This document shows positions 1-9,669 of a DNA stretch of 46,422 bases, piece after piece; the first letter of the stretch is position 1; every line of letters begins with the position of its first letter. The DNA is taken from the NCBI GenBank assembly GCA_902776765.1, contig CACYRP010000023.1, positions 1-46,422 on the forward strand, in the 5' to 3' direction. Origin of the DNA: Fibrobacter succinogenes (GTDB lineage: Bacteria > Fibrobacterota > Fibrobacteria > Fibrobacterales > Fibrobacteraceae). Below the pieces are notes generated by a model, which made no database searches, had not been told where the DNA came from, and saw only the letters and a program-made list of their open reading frames with translations. Made by a program: the position numbers and the translations under genes.

Positions 1-609
1 CGGGAGCGGGATGTATTCGTCGCAAGCGTTCATGAGTTCCATGACCTTGTCCTGGTATTCCGGATCGCCTTCGAGGGCCTTGAGTGCGGAACCACGGATA
101 ATCGGCGTATTGTCGCCGTCAAAGTCGTACTTAGACAGAAGTTCGCGGACTTCCATTTCGACGAGGTCGAGAATTTCGGCATCGTCAACCATGTCGCACT
201 TGTTCATGAACACGACGATCTTCGGCACGCCAACCTGGTGAGCGAGAAGAATGTGTTCGCGAGTCTGCGGCATCGGGCCGTCAGTTGCAGCAACGACGAG
301 GATAGCGCCGTCCATCTGAGCAGCACCAGTCACCATGTTCTTCACATAGTCAGCATGCCCCGGGCAGTCAACGTGTGCGTAGTGACGGTTAGCAGTGGTG
401 TATTCCACGTGGGAGGTGTTAATCGTGATACCACGAGCCTTTTCTTCCGGAGCGTTGTCGATTTCGTCGAAACGCTTTGCAGCGGCAAGACCCTTAGCAG
501 CAAGGGTGGTGCAGATTGCAGCGGTCAAAGTGGTTTTACCGTGGTCAACGTGGCCGATGGTGCCGATGTTGCAGTGCGGCTTGCTTCTGTCAAAATGTTC
601 TTTTGCCAT
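1..609 (-). CDS. tuf: Elongation factor Tu, N-terminal part (runs off the window start)
   Basis: This gene carries aminoacyl-tRNA to the ribosome in a GTP-dependent cycle in the cytoplasm. The first 203 codons are present, in frame to base 1. The protein begins [20 protein letters not shown] and continues into the P-loop GHVDHGKT. The G3 motif DCPGH and the G4 motif NKCD are also readable on the minus strand, and the last visible residues (DEYIPLP) match the end of the EF-Tu GTPase domain. A GAGGAAAAA ribosome-binding site stands directly before the ATG at 609. The C-terminal domains II and III lie outside the window. Confidence 0.97.
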
Positions 610-1296
610 TTTTTCCTCTTCTTCAGCAGAAGGTTTAAGCAGAAGGTTTATCGCTTCAAGTTCAAGAGAACTACTTGAGTTCTCCGTATTTTCGCAAAGC
701 ATAGGAAGCGGTACTCTGCGAAATTGGAACACAAATTTAATAATTTCTAGATTATTTGCAAGATTTTTTCTTTTGAAATTTCGCCAAAAATGCGGATTTT
801 CGGACTTATCCACAGGTTTTCGAGGACATTTCCGGCGGCAAAAAACACGGCCAATTTATTGGGCCCAAATGCCTTTTTTTGCTTAAATTTCAAAGGTTCA
901 ATATTTTATTTCAACTATAAAACCAGTTTTCTAACATTTTATCAACATTTCTTACAAATTCTTCAAAGCCTCATTTCTTTTTATATTTCAAAATGTAAAA
1001 TCTTATTTACAATCAATAATTTTACAAAGTTTTACATTTTTTTTGGCCTCGTAAATCGTTGTCCTACAAGACTAACCCCATTTTTTCACCAACATTAAAT
1101 ACAGATAAAATCTTTCAAAAAAAACGTCATGAAAAACAGTGTGGCAATAAAAATCGAGCTCGTATTTTTTTTTATTCACTATCTATTGTGACTAACGAAA
1201 CACTTTTTTTTCGTGAAAAGTTTTTTTACAAGACATTATAGTTAATATTTCTATCTTTATTCGAGGTGTTTGGAGTTTTTTATCCGAGGAACTTCT
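610..1296. other. AT-rich intergenic region between tuf and the first cellulase
   Basis: About 690 bases with no convincing gene; the reading frames here have low-complexity products rich in Phe, Lys and Ser. It must hold the tuf promoter and leader (minus strand) and the cellulase promoter (plus strand). An imperfect inverted repeat (TTTCGCA ... TGCGAAA, about 690-723) lies in the tuf leader. A single exact DnaA-box 9-mer, TTATCCACA, occurs at 807-815. From about 900 to 1260 the sequence is extremely A/T-rich with homopolymer tracts. Confidence 0.6.
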
Positions 1297-2961
1297 ATGA
1301 ATTATCCCTTTTTGAAGTCCCTGCTTTCGTTCGGGACAATCATTTTGGCTTGTTCTTGCTCAGATGATAAGTCGCCCAGCAACAATGGTGGCAGTGATCC
1401 TATTATACCTTGCGAAGATGCTTGGTACTTGCCTGAACAGGGGCTTTTAGCTTATCAGGACCTGAGAGTTACGGATCTTTCCGGAAACCAGGTCGGTACA
1501 CTCGTTCCCGTTCCTGGCACAACAATTGCCATTGTCAAGGATTTTGCCGGCAACAACCTCGTAAACCAGATGGACTTGAGCAAAACGACAATCATTCCTG
1601 GCGACAAGTCCAAGTGCAACACGAACCCGAAGCCCGACGCCTCCGTTTCGTCTTGCCTTGATGCTTGGTACTTGGTGGCCAACAACAAGAAATATCTCAT
1701 TTACCCAGATTTCACGGTAAGCGATGAAGCCGGTACGCAGGTCGGCGTAGCTGTCACGACTGCAGGTTCTTCGATCGTGAATGTTATCGATATGTCTGGC
1801 ACGCCAATTTCCAACAACATCGATCTCAACACGCTCCCGATTGTCCCAGGTAACGGTGTCCGCTTCAAGATTATTCAACCGGCATACCACTTGAAAGATG
1901 CAACGGGTGACTACCTCATTTACGAGAATACTGTTGTCACATTGCCGGACGGAACCCCCATCGGTTATGCCAACTTTACGACGGGAGCCATCATGGCTCT
2001 CGATAACATAACGCCGATTACAGCAGCAAACCTCTTAGCACTCCCGATTCTTTTACCGGGCGGAAAATGCGTAGACTATGTGCCTCCGGTCGTTTCATCA
2101 AGCTCGCAACAGCCAGTATTGAGCAGCTCTTCCACTCCGCCAAAGCCGGTTAGCAGCAGCAGTTCCAAGCCAAAGAGCAGCAGCTCTCAACCGAAGAGTA
2201 GCAGTTCTCAGCCAAAGAGCAGCAGTAGCTCTGCACCTATAACTGGCCAATGCCCGACAATCAAGACCAAGGGCGGCGCAAGCGGTTCTGGTTGGGCAAC
2301 CCGTTACTGGGATTGCTGCATGCCGAGCTGCTCCTGGAACGAAAACTCTGGTGGACATCCGGCCAAGGTCTGCGATTCCAAAGGCAAGAACACCATCGGT
2401 AACGGCAGCGGCAGCGTTTGCTCCGGCGGCGCGGGCGCTACCTGCACAAGCCAGATTCCGTTCACGATCGACGGCTGTACCGAAATGGCATTCGCATTCG
2501 CAGCTGTTCCGGCAGCAAACGGCGGTTCTTGCGGTAAGTGCTTCCAGCTCACGTTTACTGGCGAAGGACACTACAGCTCTACCAACGCAAATACCAAAAA
2601 GCTCAAAGGCAAGAAGCTCATCATCATGGCTACAAACATCGGTGGCGACGTTCAACAAGGACAGTTCGACATCTTGATTCCTGGTGGTGGCGTCGGTATG
2701 TTCAACGGATGTAGCCAGATGGGCTGGGGCGGTCAGGGTGCTCAGTACGGCGGCCTCCTCTCCGACTGCGAAACCGAGACGAACTACTCAGCAGGAAAAT
2801 ACAAGAGCTGCCTCACCGAAAAGTGCAACAAGGCGTTCTCCAACGATGAACAAGCAAAGAAGGGATGCCTCTTCCTTGCCGATTGGATGGGCGCTGCAGG
2901 CAACCCGGAACACAACTACGTCGAAGTGGAATGCCCAGAAGTCCTCAAGAACAAGTACTAA
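1297..2961 (+). CDS. GH45 endoglucanase lipoprotein with three N-terminal repeats
   Basis: Predicted to hydrolyse internal beta-1,4 bonds of cellulose at the cell surface. The ATG at 1297 is chosen over the upstream TTG because CGAGGA precedes it and a lipoprotein signal follows (MNYPFLKSLLSF ... ILAC, Cys about 19). Three related ~65-residue repeats (about 40-105, 118-185, 190-255) share a WYL/Y-L-IY start, a V-x-D/LPDG-x-x-(V/I)G middle and an LPI(V/L)PG-like end. A Ser-rich linker (about 264-318, SSSSQPK units) leads into a GH45 catalytic domain. That domain has TRYWDCC with Asp339 as one catalytic acid and GQFDILIPGGGVG with Asp458 as the other, plus the conserved cysteines and a C-terminal NPEHNYVEVECP segment. 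554 aa. The next gene is a paralogue; a terminator separates them. Confidence 0.93.
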   Translation: MNYPFLKSLLSFGTIILACSCSDDKSPSNNGGSDPIIPCEDAWYLPEQGLLAYQDLRVTDLSGNQVGTLVPVPGTTIAIVKDFAGNNLVNQMDLSKTTIIPGDKSKCNTNPKPDASVSSCLDAWYLVANNKKYLIYPDFTVSDEAGTQVGVAVTTAGSSIVNVIDMSGTPISNNIDLNTLPIVPGNGVRFKIIQPAYHLKDATGDYLIYENTVVTLPDGTPIGYANFTTGAIMALDNITPITAANLLALPILLPGGKCVDYVPPVVSSSSQQPVLSSSSTPPKPVSSSSSKPKSSSSQPKSSSSQPKSSSSSAPITGQCPTIKTKGGASGSGWATRYWDCCMPSCSWNENSGGHPAKVCDSKGKNTIGNGSGSVCSGGAGATCTSQIPFTIDGCTEMAFAFAAVPAANGGSCGKCFQLTFTGEGHYSSTNANTKKLKGKKLIIMATNIGGDVQQGQFDILIPGGGVGMFNGCSQMGWGGQGAQYGGLLSDCETETNYSAGKYKSCLTEKCNKAFSNDEQAKKGCLFLADWMGAAGNPEHNYVEVECPEVLKNKY

Positions 2962-2982
2962 TAGAAAAGTCTAAAACAGAAC

Positions 2983-3017
2983 AAAACGCCCCAGCAAGGG
3001 GGCGTTTTTATTTTTTT
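2983..3017 (+). terminator. Rho-independent terminator after the first GH45 gene
   Basis: A GC-rich stem, AAAACGCCCC / GGGGGCGTTTT, with a 5-base loop is followed by a T-rich run. It lies 22 bases after the stop codon. Confidence 0.9.
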
Positions 3018-3177
3018 GTAAGTCTTTGATAATAAACAAGTTGTGCTATGCCTCACAAACGGTTCCTGTTTAGTTCTTTTTACTCTTATTTACAAGCATT
3101 TTTCTCCATAAGATTTTATCTTTACGGCGGGATGATTGGATTCATGGGTGCAACTTTTCAAGGGCTTAGTATACACT

Positions 3178-4821
3178 ATGAAGAATAAATTTTTCAAAAC
3201 CCTCGCTATTTTCGGCCTTTCCCTCATTGCATGGAACTGTTCCGAAGATCTCGCTTCCACACCACAAGGCTCAGAAGCAATAGTCACACCAAAACCAGCG
3301 CTTGAAGTCGATCAAAGTTGCTGGATGATCGCGACAGGTACACAGACTTTCTTGATTGTGCCCAACGGAACAGGCACTTATCTTGTCACCAACGAAAATA
3401 GCATACCTGTCGGCTCATTCGATGTCGCTACGAATACTATCATTGACGCAAACGGCAATGCAATTGTTGCCAACGTGAATCTTCCCACGCTTCCCATCGT
3501 GAATCCGGATAAGACCATCACCTACCCTGATGGTTCCAAGTCCGATCTTTTGGGAAATAAAATTTCAGACGGAATCGTTGCGCTAAGTTCCTCTTCCGCA
3601 GCAATTCCTGGCCCAGGCATTATCGTAAGTAGCTCGTCGTTCACCCCGACAAATCCAACCGTGAGCTCCAGCTCCGCCAAGACTCCGAACCCGGTTGCCT
3701 CTTCCTCTTCGCAAAAGGGAACAAAGCCAGCAAGCTCTTCTTCGCAGCAACAGCCAAAATCTTCCTCCGCCAAATCGGACAAGCAATGCAACGGCCAATG
3801 CTACGACAGCGCCTCGGGTAAATGCGTTGGATATCATGAGCAACAGACAGGCTCCAAGGGCGAAAAATACGCCTACAATGAATCTTGCAATTTAAACTGC
3901 TATTACGATCCGAATAATCAAAATTGCCAGAACATGACTGGTGCCGCACCGGCAAGCAGCTCGTCTCAGCAAAAGCCGAAGTCCAGCTCCAGCGTCAAGT
4001 CCTCTTCGTCCACGCAACAGCCGAAGTCTTCCAGCAGCCAGCCGAAATCCTCTAGCAGCAGCGCTCCAAAATCTTCGAGCAGCTCCCAAAAACAGAACAA
4101 CCCCAACGCTTCCGCTGAAGAAGCCCAATACCTCAACGCCGGTGCAGGCGGTCAAGAAGGTTTCGCAACCCGTTATTGGGACTGCTGCATGCCCCACTGC
4201 TCCTGGCCGGAACACGGCGGTTCTGCCAAGACTTGCGATGCCAAGGGCAAGACTCCCATCGGCAACACTAGCGGTAGCATCTGTTCCGGCGGCGCAGGCG
4301 CCACTTGCACCAGCCAGATTCCTATAATCGTAAGTGACAAGCTCGCCTATGCATTCGCAGCAACACCAGGTAACGACAACACTTGCGGCAAGTGCTTCGC
4401 CCTCACCTTTACCGGTAAAGGCAAGTACGAAACCAAGGCAAACCACAAGGCTCTCGTCGGAAAGACTCTCGTCGTGATGGCCTCGAACATCGGCTACGAC
4501 GTGGCCGGCAACCAGTTCGACATCATGATTCCGGGCGGTGGCGTAGGTGCATTCAACGGCTGTGCAGGCATGGGTTGGGGCGCACAAGGCAAACAGTACG
4601 GCGGCCTACTTTCCGACTGCGAAGCAGAAGTTGGTTACGATGGCGACCTTCTCACCAAGCGTAAGGAATGCCTCACCAAGAAGTGCAACAGCGCCTTCGC
4701 AAACGACGCCCAAGCCAAGGAAGGCTGCCTCTTCCTCGCTACATGGATGGAAGCTGCAGGCAACCCGACGCACAACTTCAAGGAAGTGCCGTGCCCAGCA
4801 GCCCTTAAGGCCCAATACTAA
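3178..4821 (+). CDS. GH45 endoglucanase lipoprotein with a Cys-rich module between two Ser linkers
   Basis: A second family-45 endoglucanase, paralogous to the preceding gene. The ATG at 3178 begins a hydrophobic signal (MKNKFFKTLAIFGLSLIAWNC); its lipobox (AWNC) is non-canonical, so lipidation is less certain here. One N-terminal repeat unit (about 45-110) is followed by a Ser-rich linker, then a Cys-rich stretch at about 202-255 (CNGQCYDSASGKCVGY and CNLNCYYDPNNQNC), then a second Ser linker and the GH45 domain. The catalytic acids are Asp335 in TRYWDCC and Asp448 in NQFDIMIPGGGVG. 547 aa. The catalytic domains of the two genes are close relatives but their N-terminal architectures differ, which suggests tandem duplication followed by module change. 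No strong ribosome-binding site is visible; an AAGGG lies about 14 bases upstream. Confidence 0.92.
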   Translation: MKNKFFKTLAIFGLSLIAWNCSEDLASTPQGSEAIVTPKPALEVDQSCWMIATGTQTFLIVPNGTGTYLVTNENSIPVGSFDVATNTIIDANGNAIVANVNLPTLPIVNPDKTITYPDGSKSDLLGNKISDGIVALSSSSAAIPGPGIIVSSSSFTPTNPTVSSSSAKTPNPVASSSSQKGTKPASSSSQQQPKSSSAKSDKQCNGQCYDSASGKCVGYHEQQTGSKGEKYAYNESCNLNCYYDPNNQNCQNMTGAAPASSSSQQKPKSSSSVKSSSSTQQPKSSSSQPKSSSSSAPKSSSSSQKQNNPNASAEEAQYLNAGAGGQEGFATRYWDCCMPHCSWPEHGGSAKTCDAKGKTPIGNTSGSICSGGAGATCTSQIPIIVSDKLAYAFAATPGNDNTCGKCFALTFTGKGKYETKANHKALVGKTLVVMASNIGYDVAGNQFDIMIPGGGVGAFNGCAGMGWGAQGKQYGGLLSDCEAEVGYDGDLLTKRKECLTKKCNSAFANDAQAKEGCLFLATWMEAAGNPTHNFKEVPCPAALKAQY

Positions 4822-4841
4822 TCTTTCATAGAAACTAAATG

Positions 4842-4872
4842 AAGCACCCCGATTGGGGTGCCATTTTTTTAT
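4842..4872 (+). terminator. Terminator after the second GH45 gene
   Basis: The hairpin GCACCCC-GATT-GGGGTGC is followed by a T run. It lies about 20 bases after the stop and could also serve the convergent protease gene that ends at 4903. Confidence 0.88.
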
Positions 4873-4902
4873 TCAAACTAAAATCGAATTTTTGGAGGTG
4901 AC

Positions 4903-5922
4903 CTAGAATTGTTCGAGGAGCTTAATGCGTTCAGGCGTATCAGGGTGCGTGCAGAACAAGATGTTAGCCTTTGCCACCCAACCTTTAAGGCCCATGTCGT
5001 TATCGGCTTCTTCGTCTGGGTGAATCACGTACAACTGAGCAATGTCGCTGCGATTCACATTACCAAGCCCCGGATCGTCCGAAATTTTCCGGAGCGCCGA
5101 AGCAAGAGCAAGCGGGTCACCGCAAAGTTCGGCACCGCCAGCGTCAGCAACGTACTCGCGCTTTCGAGAAATCGCAAGACGTGTAAGCGAACTAAAGAAG
5201 TATCCCACGATTGACCAAAGCAAAACGACGAGCAAAACGATAATTATACCGCCACCATTGCCCTTACGGCTGGAGCGGCGCGGTGTATGCGACATAGAAC
5301 CTAAAATCTGGAATATCCCATGCATGAGCATGGAGAAAATCCCGACAAATACAATGCACACCACCATGAGGCGCGTATCGCGATTCTTAATGTGCGTAAG
5401 CTCGTGGCCCACAACTGCCGAAAGTTCCGCATCGTCCAGCTTGTCTATAATCCCTGTCGTAAGCGTAATCGTATAGGAATTGATATCGATACCGCTTGCA
5501 AAAGCGTTCAAGCTCGAATCATTCACAATGTTGATTTTCGGCATCTCGATACCGCCTGCAATGCAAAGATTCTCGACAATGTTATAAACACGCAAATTTT
5601 CCTTGCGTTCGAGCGGGCGCGCATGCGTGGCATGACGGATGATAGAAACGTTTGCGAAATAGGCAATGATAAACCAAATTGCGGTTATGGCAAGCACGTA
5701 CGGCGCCACCGCATAAAAAATTTCCCAAATGACTGGCCAATGGAGCGTAGTCGCCTGAAGCCCAGCGTCACAACGCCCTTCCCAGCAAAAAAAGCCAATC
5801 CAGTCGAGCATGGCGATAGAACCCAAAACCATCCCCAACATAAGCAGCGGGAACGTACAAAGCAGTATCGCCGTATTGCGGTTATTCCGCCAAATCTGAG
5901 TCTGAATACCGACGTAGCGCAT
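4903..5922 (-). CDS. htpX: M48-family zinc metalloprotease, HtpX-like
   Basis: A predicted membrane-bound zinc protease of the M48 family, whose members degrade damaged membrane proteins. 339 aa. Two N-terminal hydrophobic segments (about 17-41 and 65-92) precede the catalytic helix VVGHELTHIKNRD (His173, Glu174, His177). A further membrane segment at about 225-245 is followed by REYVADAGGAEL, with Glu256 as the likely third zinc ligand. It is the last gene of a minus-strand cluster with LemA (ending 117 bases upstream) and a BatD-like protein. M48 proteases paired with LemA are common. The symbol is by family resemblance only, because the N-terminal extension is longer than in classic HtpX. 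Confidence 0.9.
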   Translation of the reverse strand: MRYVGIQTQIWRNNRNTAILLCTFPLLMLGMVLGSIAMLDWIGFFCWEGRCDAGLQATTLHWPVIWEIFYAVAPYVLAITAIWFIIAYFANVSIIRHATHARPLERKENLRVYNIVENLCIAGGIEMPKINIVNDSSLNAFASGIDINSYTITLTTGIIDKLDDAELSAVVGHELTHIKNRDTRLMVVCIVFVGIFSMLMHGIFQILGSMSHTPRRSSRKGNGGGIIIVLLVVLLWSIVGYFFSSLTRLAISRKREYVADAGGAELCGDPLALASALRKISDDPGLGNVNRSDIAQLYVIHPDEEADNDMGLKGWVAKANILFCTHPDTPERIKLLEQF

Positions 5923-6039
5923 AGGCAGTAGGAAGTTAGAAGTAGGAAGTAGACGGAGAAAAATGCGCCGAAGGCGCTAGTTAAACGCGCGACACCAGTC
6001 GCGCCATTATTTTACTGTTTACTGCCTACTGTCTACTCA

Positions 6040-6597
6040 TTAAAACTTCACCTCTGGTGCTTTTTCGAGTGTTTCGCGATTTTCAGTGGCCTCGTACATG
6101 GCAGCACGCTTAAAGTTGAACATGCCGGCAATGATATTGCTCGGGAAAACTTCACAGGCATTGTTGAATTCGCGAGTCGTGGAGTTGAAGAAACGGCGAG
6201 CTGCCGCAAGCTTGTTTTCGATATCTGCAAGTTCCGTCTGCAACTGCAAGAAATTCTGGTTCGCCTTAAGTTCCGGATACGCTTCGAGCGATACCTTGAG
6301 TCCCGAAAGCGCGCTACTCATCGCCTTGTCCGCAGCAACTTTCTCGTCGATAGTCGTTGCACTCATGGCAGCGGCACGGGCAGCCGTCACTTTTTCGAGC
6401 ACATCCTTTTCGTGGGAAGCATAACCCTTGACCGTCGAGACAAGCTGCGGCACAAGATCATAGCGCTGCTTGAGCTGCACATCGATATTCGCAAATGCAT
6501 TCTCACGATTGTTGCGGAGCTTTACAAGTCCATTGTACATGGAAATGAAGCACAAGATAAGAACCACTATGACAGCGATAACAATAAGAGCGACCAT
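6040..6597 (-). CDS. lemA: LemA family protein
   Basis: 185 aa with one N-terminal membrane segment (about 2-20) and a soluble helical domain. The LemA hallmarks are present: NxRENAFANIDVQLKQRYDL, the VPQLVSTVKGYASHEKDVL helix, and FPSNIIAGMF near the end. The biochemical role of LemA is not settled; it is often next to M48 proteases, as here. The start has a very good ribosome-binding site (AAGGAGATTAT before ATG). It sits between a BatD-like gene and the M48 protease on the same strand, probably in one operon. A second, diverged LemA gene lies at 39558-40163. Confidence 0.93.
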   Translation of the reverse strand: MVALIVIAVIVVLILCFISMYNGLVKLRNNRENAFANIDVQLKQRYDLVPQLVSTVKGYASHEKDVLEKVTAARAAAMSATTIDEKVAADKAMSSALSGLKVSLEAYPELKANQNFLQLQTELADIENKLAAARRFFNSTTREFNNACEVFPSNIIAGMFNFKRAAMYEATENRETLEKAPEVKF

Positions 6598-6689
6598 ATA
6601 ATCTCCTTTCTTATAATCTTGAATATATATAAGTTTTTATTTAATAGTCATTGGTCATTAGTTAGTAGTTACTAGCAATTTTGAGCCTT

Positions 6690-7664
6690 CTACTTTTTCG
6701 CAGCAGCCTTCGTGGCCTCTTTCTTCTCTTTTTCATCCTCTGGCATCGGCTTAGTATCTTCGAGCAGACGGTCAGCCCATTCGTCCCAGAACTTGCAGCG
6801 TTCGCCTTCGAGCTTCATCTTTGCAAACTTGACCGGTTCCGTTTCAACAGCGAGCGTCACCACAGATTCCTTGTAAGCCTGCGGGAGCCCTGCCACATGC
6901 GACATGCGCTTCTTGAGTTCGGCAACGGTCGCATCCAAAATATCGACCTCAAAACGCCTTTCGATGTAACGGCGAGTAATAAAGCCAAGCGACATGAAGA
7001 AATCACCCTGGTTGCCTTCGGCAAGGTAGTTCCTGTTGCGCAAATTCTTGAGCGCAAGTACCGCTTCTTCGTACGGCGGGAGTTGAGGCGCCTCGCCGCG
7101 TTTTGCAAATTTCTTGTGCAAGAACCATCCAAGGAACACGAGCAAGGCTACGCCAAGTACGGCAAACAACACATAGAGCCACTGCGGGAGTCTCGGATCG
7201 CTCATCGGGTTTTCCACTTCGATGATATCCGTTTCTTCGCCGTTTGTGCGGTTTGCAACCTTGACTGCGACCGGGTCCGTGTGCGTCTTGACCGTATCCG
7301 TTCCGACAATCGCATTTACTTCTTGCGGTGCAATCAGAAAGTCGCCACTTACAAAAGTATTGAGCGTTGCAAGCCAGGTAAACTTAGCCGTTCCCTTGGG
7401 CATGCCCTCGGTAATCTTTTCGTTTTTCATTTCCTTGACTTCAAAGCTGCCAAGGTTCCCGACAAAGCTCGGCAAATCCACGATGGCATTCTCGGGCGCC
7501 GTCACCTGGATTTCGTAATTGAACTTGTCACCGATAAAAACTTGTGCGTTATCGACATTTGCCTTGACCGACAAATCAAAAGCGTGGGCAGAGACCGCCA
7601 AAAACGCAAGCGCAATCAAAGCTACAGATTTTTTGCAAACATTCAAATCATTCATTCGGGACAT
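6690..7664 (-). CDS. BatD-like membrane protein with cytoplasmic helical tail
   Basis: 324 aa. An N-terminal signal peptide (to about 28, ending SAHA) leads into an extracytoplasmic beta-rich domain starting FDLSVKANVDNAQVFIGDKF, which resembles the repeat domain of BatD/oxygen-tolerance proteins. One membrane helix (about 181-205, LYVLFAVLGVALLVFLGWFL) is followed by a cytoplasmic helical domain and a Lys-rich tail. The ATG at 7664 is preferred to that at 7655 because AGAGG lies five bases before it. It leads a probable operon with lemA and the M48 protease. BatD proteins usually neighbour MoxR and BatA/B genes; none is visible here, so the role is inferred only as envelope or stress related. 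Confidence 0.75.
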   Translation of the reverse strand: MSRMNDLNVCKKSVALIALAFLAVSAHAFDLSVKANVDNAQVFIGDKFNYEIQVTAPENAIVDLPSFVGNLGSFEVKEMKNEKITEGMPKGTAKFTWLATLNTFVSGDFLIAPQEVNAIVGTDTVKTHTDPVAVKVANRTNGEETDIIEVENPMSDPRLPQWLYVLFAVLGVALLVFLGWFLHKKFAKRGEAPQLPPYEEAVLALKNLRNRNYLAEGNQGDFFMSLGFITRRYIERRFEVDILDATVAELKKRMSHVAGLPQAYKESVVTLAVETEPVKFAKMKLEGERCKFWDEWADRLLEDTKPMPEDEKEKKEATKAAAKK

Positions 7665-7856
7665 AAAAACCTCTGTGGCAAAGAATATACAAAAAAACTA
7701 AATCTTAGGTTTGCCTCTTTACAAGTTCCGAGTTACCGAGTCCGCATCCGCAGCAGTTCTAAGTTCTTTGAACTAGTAACTAACATCTAGTCATTGCATT
7801 TAAACAATATTCTCCTAAAAATTATTATACATTTGAGATTAAATAGAAGGATTTTT

Positions 7857-9638
7857 ATGTCTAGCAAGAAAAACCAGAACTTGATTAAGGGATTAACGCT
7901 CATTATTACGATGGTGTTGATGTTTGCTACGATTGTTGTTGTCAAACTTTCTGTCGTTTATGGCCCCATTACCTATTTGATTTTTGCCGGGTTCGCATTG
8001 TTTGTTTTGCTGATGGGTTTTCTCTTTTGGAGCAAGAACCGCGAAAACGAAACTACGCAACAGATTGCGGATTTAATGAAAGAGGCTTTGACCAGCCCGC
8101 TAGAAAGTAATTCCCTTGGCGAGTCAGGATATGCCGCCGCCATCAAGCCCGATGGAACCATCGATCAGAAACTCGTAAGGAGCATGAAGCGACTCGAACC
8201 GACGGTTTCTGCAATTGCGAAATTTTTCGATGACTTTTTGCACTACAATGGCGTTGCCGAAAAACTGCGCAACCATTTTTCACTAGGAGGCGGCAGCGAC
8301 ACATTCCATGAACTTTCGACCGTATTCCTTTCGGATGTGGCATTCCTTTCGGCAAAGCTCGGACACGAGGTCAGTTTCGACACATTTGAATCGTGCGGTT
8401 TCGTGACGCTCCTCTTGAAACTCCGAACAAACGCTCCAGAAAGCACGGACTGGAATCGCCTTGTTTTCCAGGCATTCGTCGATAGAATCATCGACATGGA
8501 TTCACTGCTCGACAACTTGCAAAAGAACCATGCCCAAGTCGAAGCTACAGGCGAAATATTCCTGTTCGCTTCCATTTTCTCGGAATTATCACCGGACGCC
8601 ACTCAAAAGTACATGCGCCTGATGTACGATTTTTCGGCAGCACTTGCAAACATCGACCGCAAACTCACCCCGCAAGAAGTCCAGTGGCTGCAGCATCTGG
8701 AGCGTTTCATCGGCAACTACCACCTGTTCGCCCGCAAGGCAGGATACGTGAAATGCACAACCCGTCAAGTGAATTACAAAAATCCGCTGAACGACATGGT
8801 CGTAAAAAACAAGTCTAAAATCGAACCTGATAATTTCGTCAGCAGCGATGTAATAACAAGACTCAACGAGCTCATCGGGCTTTCTTCGGTCAAAAAAGAA
8901 GTCATTACTTTCCGCAACTTTATCAAGATTCAAAAGGAGCGCAAGAAAAAAGGATTCTCTGTCCCCCCGACCTCTTACCATTTAGTTTTCTCCGGAAATC
9001 CAGGAACAGGCAAGACGACAATTGCACGAATCATGGCCGAAATTTTTAGGGACATGGGCGTTCTTGCCAAAGGCCACCTGGTCGAAACCTCGCGCGCCGA
9101 CTTGGTCGCAGGCTACATGGGGCAAACGGCAATCAAGACTAACAAGGTCATTGACAGTGCACTCGATGGCGTCCTCTTTATCGATGAAGCTTACACACTT
9201 TCGAAAAATGCCGAAAACGATTACGGTCAAGAAGCGATAGACACGCTCCTCAAGCGCATGGAAGACGATCGCAACAGACTGGTGGTCATCATCGCAGGCT
9301 ACACAAACGAAATCAAGAATTTCGTGAATTCCAATCCGGGACTTTCTTCGAGATTCAACCGGTACATCGAATTCCCCGATTACACGGAAGATGAACTCGC
9401 TGAAATTTTCAAAACGCTCTTGTCGAAATACGACTACAAGATGGACTACGATGCCGAAGTGGCCATGAAAAGATGCATTGCTAAAGCCGTGCAAAACAAG
9501 GACAGCCGTTTTGGCAACGGGCGCTACGTGAGAAACCTTTTCGAAAAGGTCATCGAAAAACAGGCCAACCGCCTTGCCGCATTATCCGATTTAGGAAAGG
9601 CCGACGTCAGCAAAATTAACGCAAGTGATTTTGCATAA
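7857..9638 (+). CDS. Membrane-anchored AAA+ ATPase, CbbX/SpoVK type
   Basis: 593 aa from the ATG at 7857, chosen over an upstream start because AGAAGG lies six bases before it and a membrane anchor follows. Two membrane helices (about 11-32 and 36-56) are followed by an alpha-helical region with a LTPQEVQWLQHLE segment that may be a TerB-like helical domain. The C-terminal AAA+ domain contains Walker A GNPGTGKT (380-387), Walker B VLFIDEA (Asp443, Glu444), IIAGYTNE and LSSRFNRYIEF with a probable arginine finger. Members of this family remodel protein complexes such as Rubisco; the substrate here is unknown. Two lipoprotein genes follow closely on the same strand. Confidence 0.87.
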   Translation: MSSKKNQNLIKGLTLIITMVLMFATIVVVKLSVVYGPITYLIFAGFALFVLLMGFLFWSKNRENETTQQIADLMKEALTSPLESNSLGESGYAAAIKPDGTIDQKLVRSMKRLEPTVSAIAKFFDDFLHYNGVAEKLRNHFSLGGGSDTFHELSTVFLSDVAFLSAKLGHEVSFDTFESCGFVTLLLKLRTNAPESTDWNRLVFQAFVDRIIDMDSLLDNLQKNHAQVEATGEIFLFASIFSELSPDATQKYMRLMYDFSAALANIDRKLTPQEVQWLQHLERFIGNYHLFARKAGYVKCTTRQVNYKNPLNDMVVKNKSKIEPDNFVSSDVITRLNELIGLSSVKKEVITFRNFIKIQKERKKKGFSVPPTSYHLVFSGNPGTGKTTIARIMAEIFRDMGVLAKGHLVETSRADLVAGYMGQTAIKTNKVIDSALDGVLFIDEAYTLSKNAENDYGQEAIDTLLKRMEDDRNRLVVIIAGYTNEIKNFVNSNPGLSSRFNRYIEFPDYTEDELAEIFKTLLSKYDYKMDYDAEVAMKRCIAKAVQNKDSRFGNGRYVRNLFEKVIEKQANRLAALSDLGKADVSKINASDFA

Positions 9639-9669
9639 ATTCAAAATCAAAAAATTATATATTATATTC

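Noticed and set aside
807..815. An isolated exact DnaA box, TTATCCACA, in the tuf upstream region
   Set aside because: A single box with no cluster and far from the par locus; expected by chance in a window of this size.
2098..2658. Minus-strand open frames under the cellulase genes
   Set aside because: They arise from the Ser-rich linker and Cys-rich codons of GH45; no independent support.
6681..7790. A 369-codon open frame on the plus strand
   Set aside because: Antisense to the BatD-like gene, which has a signal peptide, membrane helix and good ribosome-binding site.
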